A stretch of 45,965 nt of DNA, taken from contig JAFABD010000028.1 of the NCBI GenBank assembly GCA_023426225.1, positions 1-45,965 on the forward strand. Direction: 5' to 3'. The position numbers and the translations under genes are program-made. Every line of letters begins with the position of its first letter. Within the stretch, counting starts at the first letter, position 1. Positions 41,012-45,965 of the stretch are shown one piece after another. The notes under the pieces are model-generated. The model searched no databases. It was not told the origin of the DNA and saw only the letters and a program-made list of their open reading frames with translations. Source of the stretch: Pseudomonadota bacterium. GTDB lineage: Bacteria > Pseudomonadota > Alphaproteobacteria > Sphingomonadales > Sphingomonadaceae.

Positions 41012-42208
41012 TCACCGCGGGCTGAGGCGCAGCAGCCGTCCGCCCGGGCCGTCCTCTAGCAACCAGATCGCGCCGTCGGGGCCTTGCTCGACCTCGCGGA
41101 TGCGCGCGCCCATCGGCCATTGATCGCCCTTGCTGGCCGCGGTGCCACTGCGATGAACGCGGACCAGCGATCGGCTCGACAGACCGCCGATGAACAGATC
41201 GCCTTTCCATTGCGGAAAGAGGTTGCCCGAATAGACGATCAGCCCCCCCGGCGAGATCACCGGGTTCCACCAGACCTTGGGGGGCTCATAGCCGTCGCCC
41301 GGCCGATGGTCGGGAATGGGCGTTCCGTCATAATGGTCGCCGTTCGATGCCCGCGGCCAGCCATAATTGCGGCCAGGAAGGATCAGATTGACTTCGTCCC
41401 CGCCCTTTGGGCCCATTTCCTGCTCCCAAAGGTTGCCGTCGCCATCAAAGGCAAGGCCGAGCAGGTTGCGGTGACCATAGGACCAGACCGCAGGGTGGAA
41501 ACCGCGCGCGGTCAACCCCGGGTCACCTGCCGGCCGGCCATCCAGCGTGAGCCGCAGCACCTTGCCGAGCGTCGACTTGGGATCCTGGGCCGGATCGAAC
41601 TTCTGCCGCTCGCCATTGGTGAAGAACAGGTGGAGCCCGTCCGGTGAAAAGGCGATACGGCCCGAAAAATGCCCGTCGCCGGTCACATAGGGGGTAGCGC
41701 GGAACAGCATCTCGACATCGGCGAGCGATGCGCCGGTGCCTCCGCGTTGTTCATCCAGCCGTGCGCGCGCGAGGACGACGCCCTTGCCGCCGGCCTCGTC
41801 TGCTTGAGAAAAGCTGAAATAGATCAGGTGATTGCGCACGAAATCGGGATGCGGAACCACATCCATCAGCGCGCCCTGTCCGGCGCTGGATACCGTCGGC
41901 ACGCCCGTGACCTGCGTGCGCCCCTTGCCGTCGGCAGTGACGAGTTGGAGCCTGCCCGCCTTTTCGGTGACCAACATCCGCCCGTCGGGGAGGAACGTCA
42001 TCGCCCAAGGCGAATCGAAGGTTGCCACCGGAGTGACGGTGAACGGCGCCGTCGTTGCCGAATCGCTCGTGGGCGAGGGGGCGGGGGGTGTCGGGGCGCT
42101 TGTCATTCCGTCGACCTTGGGTGCGTCCTGCGAAGGTTCGCACGCCGCAACGAGCGTCAACAAAGGAACAAGGCGACAGATGAGCCGGGTTCGTGTCGTC
42201 ACAGCCAT
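41012..42208 (-). CDS. PQQ-dependent sugar dehydrogenase (lipoprotein)
   Basis: 398 residues from the ATG at 42208. The signal ends in the lipobox VAAC, and the mature protein starts with a Pro/Ser/Ala-rich spacer. Then comes the six-bladed beta-propeller of soluble aldose dehydrogenase type (Asd/YliI): SPWAMTFLPDGRMLVTEKAG, GALMDVVPHPDF, GHFSGRIAFSPDGLHLFFTNG, SYGHRNLLGLAFDGDGNLWE and GPKGGDEVNLILPGRNYGWP. Those are PQQ and calcium-site motifs. It should oxidise aldoses in the periplasm using PQQ. The frame is open upstream to 43171 but that part is opposite rimP. Confidence 0.9.
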   Translation of the reverse strand: MAVTTRTRLICRLVPLLTLVAACEPSQDAPKVDGMTSAPTPPAPSPTSDSATTAPFTVTPVATFDSPWAMTFLPDGRMLVTEKAGRLQLVTADGKGRTQVTGVPTVSSAGQGALMDVVPHPDFVRNHLIYFSFSQADEAGGKGVVLARARLDEQRGGTGASLADVEMLFRATPYVTGDGHFSGRIAFSPDGLHLFFTNGERQKFDPAQDPKSTLGKVLRLTLDGRPAGDPGLTARGFHPAVWSYGHRNLLGLAFDGDGNLWEQEMGPKGGDEVNLILPGRNYGWPRASNGDHYDGTPIPDHRPGDGYEPPKVWWNPVISPGGLIVYSGNLFPQWKGDLFIGGLSSRSLVRVHRSGTAASKGDQWPMGARIREVEQGPDGAIWLLEDGPGGRLLRLSPR

Positions 42209-42372
42209 GGTCCTTTCATCCGTGCATCCGTTTCGCCTATTCGGCGGCAGGGCGCGGCACCGGTGATCCATATGTCCGCCGGCGATTGCGCAACGCACGA
42301 TGCCGCGCGCGGTGCCACGGGGGGCCGTTCTACCACCGGGGCCAGGAACCTTTAACCCGCCAGTGTGGGCCC

Positions 42373-42401
42373 TTGCCGAACCGACTCGGAACGCGTATAT
42401 C
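42373..42401 (+). promoter_or_regulatory. Candidate promoter of the rimP-nusA-infB operon
   Basis: TTGCCG (42373-42378) and TATATC (42396-42401) lie exactly 17 bases apart. Initiation would fall about 85 bases upstream of the rimP GTG. The leader contains a small hairpin GCGCC-GAA-GGCGC at 42458-42470 just before the Shine-Dalgarno GGAGGA. The wider 42209-42493 gap holds no convincing gene. Confidence 0.5.
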
Positions 42402-42493
42402 GCCGATGCTTTCTCGACATCGTCAAACATGCCGAGGTCGGGGCCCCCGGGGCTCCGGCGCCGAAGGCGCTTATCGACTATCCGGAGGAATGC

Positions 42494-43039
42494 GTGGCGG
42501 ACATCGCCGAACTGACCAGGCTGATCGAACCCGAAGCGGCTGCGCTCGGGTTCGCGCTCGTGCGCGTCAAGATGTTCGGCGGCCAGTCGGATCCCACGCT
42601 GCAGGTGATGGCCGAGCGGCCCGACACGCGCCAGCTGACGATCGACGATTGTGCCGCGCTGTCGCGCCGCCTTTCGGAAAAATTCGACGCGCTGGAAGCG
42701 GAAGGGCGCGATCCCATCGACCATGCCTATCGGCTTGAGGTCAGCTCGCCGGGCATCGACCGCCCGCTTACCCGCCTTCAGGACTATGCCGACTGGAAGG
42801 GACACGAGGCGCGGCTGAACCTTGCCGAGCCGAATGCCGATGGTCGCAAGCAGCTGACGGGGATTCTTCTTGGCGTCGAAGGCGACCTGGTCGGCATCGA
42901 CGTCCGCAAATACAAGTCGGTCCAGCTGCCCTTCGGCCAGATCGCCGATGCCAAGCTGTTGATGACCGACGCGCTTATCGCCGCCACGGCGCCGCTTTCT
43001 TCCGACGGCGCCGACGACATCATCGAAGTAGAAGGGTAA
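42494..43039 (+). CDS. rimP: Ribosome maturation factor RimP
   Basis: 181 residues from a GTG at 42494 with GGAGGA 4 bases upstream; the frame is open further but that is leader. The N-terminal domain has LIEPEAAALGFALVRVKMFGG and LTIDDCAALSRRLSEKFD; the linker YRLEVSSPGIDRPL is the family signature; the C-terminal Sm-like domain has GILLGVEGDLVGIDV and LPFGQIADAKLLMTDAL. RimP is needed for maturation of the 30S subunit. First gene of a conserved operon with nusA and infB. Confidence 0.95.
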   Translation: MADIAELTRLIEPEAAALGFALVRVKMFGGQSDPTLQVMAERPDTRQLTIDDCAALSRRLSEKFDALEAEGRDPIDHAYRLEVSSPGIDRPLTRLQDYADWKGHEARLNLAEPNADGRKQLTGILLGVEGDLVGIDVRKYKSVQLPFGQIADAKLLMTDALIAATAPLSSDGADDIIEVEG

Positions 43040-43043
43040 GAGG

Positions 43044-44672
43044 ATGGCCACTGCCATTTCCGCCAACAAGGCCGAGCTGCTCGCGATCGCCGATTCGGTC
43101 GCGCGGGAGAAGCTGATCGACCGTGCCATCGTCATCGAGGCGATGGAGGACGCCATCCAGCGCGCCGCCAAGAACCGCTATGGCGTCGAGAACGACATTC
43201 GCGCCAAGCTCGATCCCAACACCGGCGACCTCCGGCTGTGGCGTGTGGTCGAGGTGGTCGAGCAGGTCGACGACTTCTTCAAGCAGGTGTCGGTCAAGGA
43301 CGCGCAGAAGCTCCAAAAGGGTGCCGCCGTCGGCGACTTTATCGTCGATCCGTTGCCTCCCATCGAGTTCGGCCGCATTCAGGCGCAGGCCTCGAAGCAG
43401 ATCATTTTCCAGAAGGTCCGCGACGCCGAGCGCGACCGGCAGTTCGCCGAGTTCAAGGACCGGATCGGCGAGATCATCACGGGCGTCGTCAAGCGCGTCG
43501 AATTCGGCCATGTCGTCGTCGATCTCGGTCGCGCCGAGGGCGTGATCCGTCGTGACCAGCAGATCCCGCGCGAAGTAGTTCGTGTCGGCGACCGCGTCCG
43601 CTCGATCATCCTGAACGTCCGCCGCGAGAATCGCGGGCCGCAGATCTTCCTGAGCCGTGCGCATCCGGACTTCATGAAGAAGCTGTTCGCGCAGGAAGTG
43701 CCCGAAATCTATGACGGCATCATCGAGATAAAGGCGGCGGCGCGTGACCCGGGCAGCCGTGCCAAGATCGGCGTGATCAGCCACGACAGCTCGATCGACC
43801 CGGTCGGCGCCTGCGTCGGCATGAAGGGCAGCCGCGTTCAGGCCGTCGTGCAGGAAATGCAGGGCGAGAAGATCGACATCATCCCGTGGTCGCCCGACAC
43901 GGCGACCTTCGTGGTGAACGCGCTTCAGCCGGCCAACGTCAGCCGCGTCGTCATCGACGAAGAGGATGACCGCATCGAGGTGGTGGTTCCGGACGATCAG
44001 CTGAGCCTGGCGATCGGTCGCCGCGGCCAGAATGTTCGCCTGGCGAGCCAGTTGACCGGCAAGGCCATCGACATCCTGACCGAAGCCGATGCGAGCGAGA
44101 AGCGGCAGAAGGAGTTCATCCAGAACTCCGAGATGTTCCAGAACGAGCTGGATGTCGACGAGACGCTTGCGCAGTTGCTCGTCGCCGAAGGTTTCGGCGC
44201 GCTCGAGGAGGTCGCCTATGTCGACCTTGACGAGCTCGCCGCGATCGAGGGCTTTGACGAGGATCTGGCGCAGGAGCTGCAGAGCCGCGCGCAGGAAGCG
44301 CTCGATCGTCGTGAAGAGGCCGCGCGCGAGGAGCGCCGCGGGCTGGGCGTCTCGGACGATCTGGTGACGATCCCGTATATGACCGAGGCGATGCTCGTCA
44401 CGCTTGGCAAGGCGGGCATCAAGACCCTTGACGATCTCGCCGACCTTGCGACCGACGAACTCGTGGCAAAGAAGCGCTCCGAGCCGCGCCGTCGCGGTGC
44501 CGAGACGCAATCGTCCTCGCGCGCCGAGGACAAGGGCGGCATCCTGGCCGAATATGGCCTGAGCGAAGAGCAGGGTAACGAAATTATCATGGCCGCGCGC
44601 GCGCATTGGTTCGCCGATGAAGCGCCCGCGGACGCCGCCGAGGAGGACGCTGTTGCGGACTCCGAACAATGA
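43044..44672 (+). CDS. nusA: Transcription termination/antitermination factor NusA
   Basis: 542 residues, normal for alphaproteobacteria. The N-terminal domain (1-130) begins ISANKAELLAIADSVAREK. An S1 domain (about 135-200) has IGEIITGVVKRVEFGHVVVDLG. Two KH domains follow, with VGACVGMKGSRVQAVVQE and LSLAIGRRGQNVRLASQL. The C-terminal acidic-repeat region (two helix-hairpin-helix-like units) contains LDELAAIEGFDEDLAQEL and LGKAGIKTLDDLADLATDEL. It acts in pausing, termination and antitermination. The start lies 4 bases after rimP. Confidence 0.97.
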   Translation: MATAISANKAELLAIADSVAREKLIDRAIVIEAMEDAIQRAAKNRYGVENDIRAKLDPNTGDLRLWRVVEVVEQVDDFFKQVSVKDAQKLQKGAAVGDFIVDPLPPIEFGRIQAQASKQIIFQKVRDAERDRQFAEFKDRIGEIITGVVKRVEFGHVVVDLGRAEGVIRRDQQIPREVVRVGDRVRSIILNVRRENRGPQIFLSRAHPDFMKKLFAQEVPEIYDGIIEIKAAARDPGSRAKIGVISHDSSIDPVGACVGMKGSRVQAVVQEMQGEKIDIIPWSPDTATFVVNALQPANVSRVVIDEEDDRIEVVVPDDQLSLAIGRRGQNVRLASQLTGKAIDILTEADASEKRQKEFIQNSEMFQNELDVDETLAQLLVAEGFGALEEVAYVDLDELAAIEGFDEDLAQELQSRAQEALDRREEAAREERRGLGVSDDLVTIPYMTEAMLVTLGKAGIKTLDDLADLATDELVAKKRSEPRRRGAETQSSSRAEDKGGILAEYGLSEEQGNEIIMAARAHWFADEAPADAAEEDAVADSEQ

Positions 44673-45432
44673 GACGGCACGCGTAAAGGCCAGCCGCCGT
44701 GCTTCGGCCCCAGACGGGGCGGAAGTCGGTGCGGTTCGTACCTGTGTCCTGTCACGCGAGGATGCGCCGCGTGACGGGCTGATTCGCCTCGCGCTCGCGC
44801 CCGACGGCGCGGTGCTTCCCGATGTCCGCGCCAAGGCGCCGGGGCGCGGCGCCTGGATCGGCGTGAGCCGTGCAGAGCTCGACGCCGCCCAGGCCAAGGG
44901 GCGGCTCAAGGCCGCGTTGTCGCGGGCCTTCCGCTCGGGCGAGATTCGCGTTCCCGACGATCTGGGTGCCCAGATCGCGGCAGCGCTCCAGCGGGCGGCG
45001 CTCGACCGGCTCGGCCTCGAGTCGCGCGCGGGCTATCTGCTGACCGGTGGCGAGAAGATCGAAACTGCAGCGCGGTCGGGGCGGTTGCACCTGCTGCTTC
45101 ACGCCGCCGATGCGGGCGAGGACGGCGCCCGCCGGCTCGCCCAGGCGTGGCGCGTCGGCACCGATCGTGAAGGATCGGCGCTCAAGGGCTTAACATTGCC
45201 CGTCTCGCGTACCATATTGTCCTTGGCGCTAGGCCGCGAAAATGTGGTACACGCCGGACTGACCGACGCCCGGGCGGCGAAGCGGGTGAGCGAGGCGCTC
45301 GACCGCTGGCTGCACTTTATCGGACCCGATCATTGCCCCAAGCCTTGCGAAACCGGCTCGCAGGGTACATCGGCATTTCGGCCGGACGCGCAGCATTTGA
45401 ACGAACACGAAGAACACTCGCAAGGAAACTGA
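44653..45432 (+). CDS. ylxR: YlxR (DUF448) domain fused to an L7Ae-like RNA-binding domain
   Basis: 259 residues from a TTG at 44653, which sits 6 bases after GAGGAGG and overlaps nusA by 20 bases. The YlxR domain is seen in RTCVLSREDAPRDGLIRLA and APGRGAWIGVSRAELDAA (residues about 30-105). A second domain of about 100 residues (ALDRLGLESRAGYLLTGGEK to AKRVSEALDRWLHFIG) has the L7Ae/L30e-type pattern of the YlxQ protein. In many bacteria ylxR and ylxQ are separate genes between nusA and infB; here they are one protein. Likely an RNA-binding factor. Confidence 0.88.
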   Translation: MRTPNNETARVKASRRASAPDGAEVGAVRTCVLSREDAPRDGLIRLALAPDGAVLPDVRAKAPGRGAWIGVSRAELDAAQAKGRLKAALSRAFRSGEIRVPDDLGAQIAAALQRAALDRLGLESRAGYLLTGGEKIETAARSGRLHLLLHAADAGEDGARRLAQAWRVGTDREGSALKGLTLPVSRTILSLALGRENVVHAGLTDARAAKRVSEALDRWLHFIGPDHCPKPCETGSQGTSAFRPDAQHLNEHEEHSQGN

Positions 45433-45440
45433 AGAGCCGC

Positions 45441-45965
45441 ATGAGCGATACGGACAACGATAAGCCGAAACTGGGCATGCGCGCGCCGCTGGGGCTGAAG
45501 CGCACGGTTGAAACGGGCAAGGTGAAGCAGAGCTTCAGCCATGGTCGTTCGAACACCGTGGTCGTTGAGGTCAAGCGCCGGCGCGTGATCGGGCCGCATG
45601 GTCACGCCCAGGATGAAGCTGCTGCGCCGACGCCCGCGCCGGCTGATTCGCCTTCTCCTGCACCGCAAGCCAAGGCGCCGACGCCGCCCCAACGTCCGGT
45701 AACGCCGCCGCCTGCGCCGCGCCCCGCCGCAGGCGCCAGCCTGTTGTCGCGGCAGGAACTTCAGGCCAAGTTGTTGCGTGAGGCCGAAGAGGCGCGGATG
45801 AACGCCCTGGAAGAGGCGCGCCGTCGCGAAGAGCGTGAGCGTCACGAGGCCGTCGAGGAAGAGCGTCGCCGTGCCGAAGAGCGTGCTCGCAGCGAGAGCG
45901 AGGCGGCAAAGCCGCAGCCGGTGGAAGCGCCTGCACCCGCAGCGCCCGTGGCGCCGGTTGACACC
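45441..45965 (+). CDS. infB: Translation initiation factor IF-2 (3' truncated)
   Basis: Only the first 175 codons are in the window. The start is the ATG at 45441, 8 bases after the ylxR stop. It begins MSDTDNDKPKLGMRAPLGLK and continues with RTVETGKVKQSFSHGRSNTVVVEVKRRR, the conserved N-terminus of alphaproteobacterial IF-2. A Pro/Ala-rich stretch and then a long Glu/Arg coiled coil (LLREAEEARMNALEEARRRE) follow. The G domain lies beyond the window. The position after ylxR supports the assignment. Confidence 0.95.
   Translation, partial: MSDTDNDKPKLGMRAPLGLKRTVETGKVKQSFSHGRSNTVVVEVKRRRVIGPHGHAQDEAAAPTPAPADSPSPAPQAKAPTPPQRPVTPPPAPRPAAGASLLSRQELQAKLLREAEEARMNALEEARRREERERHEAVEEERRRAEERARSESEAAKPQPVEAPAPAAPVAPVDT

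Noticed and set aside
42209..43171. Long N-terminal extension of the sugar dehydrogenase frame
   Set aside because: It overlaps rimP in antisense. The ATG at 42208 gives a clean lipoprotein signal.
43020..44909. 629-codon minus-strand frame opposite nusA
   Set aside because: It is the antisense image of the highly conserved nusA and ylxR reading frames; no domain is visible.

Overview
The window is chromosomal DNA of a high-GC alphaproteobacterium, most likely a sphingomonad (Sphingomonadales). The evidence is a COQ7-type ubiquinone hydroxylase, CarD, a mitochondrial-type SUV3-like helicase, a GTTC-N7-GTTC LexA box, a TTAA-N7-TTAA CtrA box, a cupin_8 (JmjC-like) protein and the order rimP-nusA-ylxR-infB. 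Genes are densely packed and overlap by 4 bases in many places. Several start codons are GTG or TTG. I see no insertion sequence, prophage, CRISPR array, attachment site or rRNA. The window looks like ordinary core genome with lineage-specific accessory modules.

Layout. (1) 1-3905: the end of an envC-like amidase activator, then ctpA, dsbB, coq7 and a small secreted Cys-containing protein. (2) 3924-6926: a GT87-type membrane glycosyltransferase on the minus strand, an unknown secreted protein, a hemerythrin and a UdgX-type covalent uracil-DNA glycosylase. (3) 6923-13270: a six-gene minus-strand operon, reading DUF4129, DUF4350, MoxR ATPase, DUF58, SpoIIM-like, RDD. This is the best candidate for a little-studied multi-protein membrane system. 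A small membrane protein is divergent from it. (4) 13396-18853: cupin_8 protein, TauE/SafE permease with its TIGR02186 partner, and a HerA-like ATPase. (5) 18926-24639: an M23 peptidase with a CtrA box, divergent from SUV3-like helicase, S4 protein, ferredoxin FdxA and CarD. (6) 24761-28351: two tandem head-GIN (DUF2807) envelope proteins behind a perfect inverted repeat, an isolated pdeM and an M20 dipeptidase. (7) 28448-32848: TonB-like protein with three helically phased TTGCAA repeats, a CobB-type sirtuin, dapB-nth, a small secreted protein, tRNA-Arg(CCG) and an imuA with a LexA box but no adjacent imuB or dnaE2. (8) 33191-40989: branched-chain 2-oxoacid dehydrogenase E1-alpha, E1-beta and E2, RarD, thiolase, a crotonase and two hotdog thioesterases, which together form an acyl-CoA metabolism neighbourhood. 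(9) 41012-45965: a lipoprotein PQQ-type sugar dehydrogenase, then the transcription/translation operon rimP, nusA, ylxR-L7Ae fusion and the start of infB.

Functionally the window mixes envelope biogenesis (EnvC, CtpA, DsbB, M23, TonB-like, GIN proteins, the MoxR cluster), DNA repair (UdgX, PdeM, Nth, ImuA) and acyl-CoA catabolism. All assignments come from reading motifs and family resemblance by eye; no database search was run.
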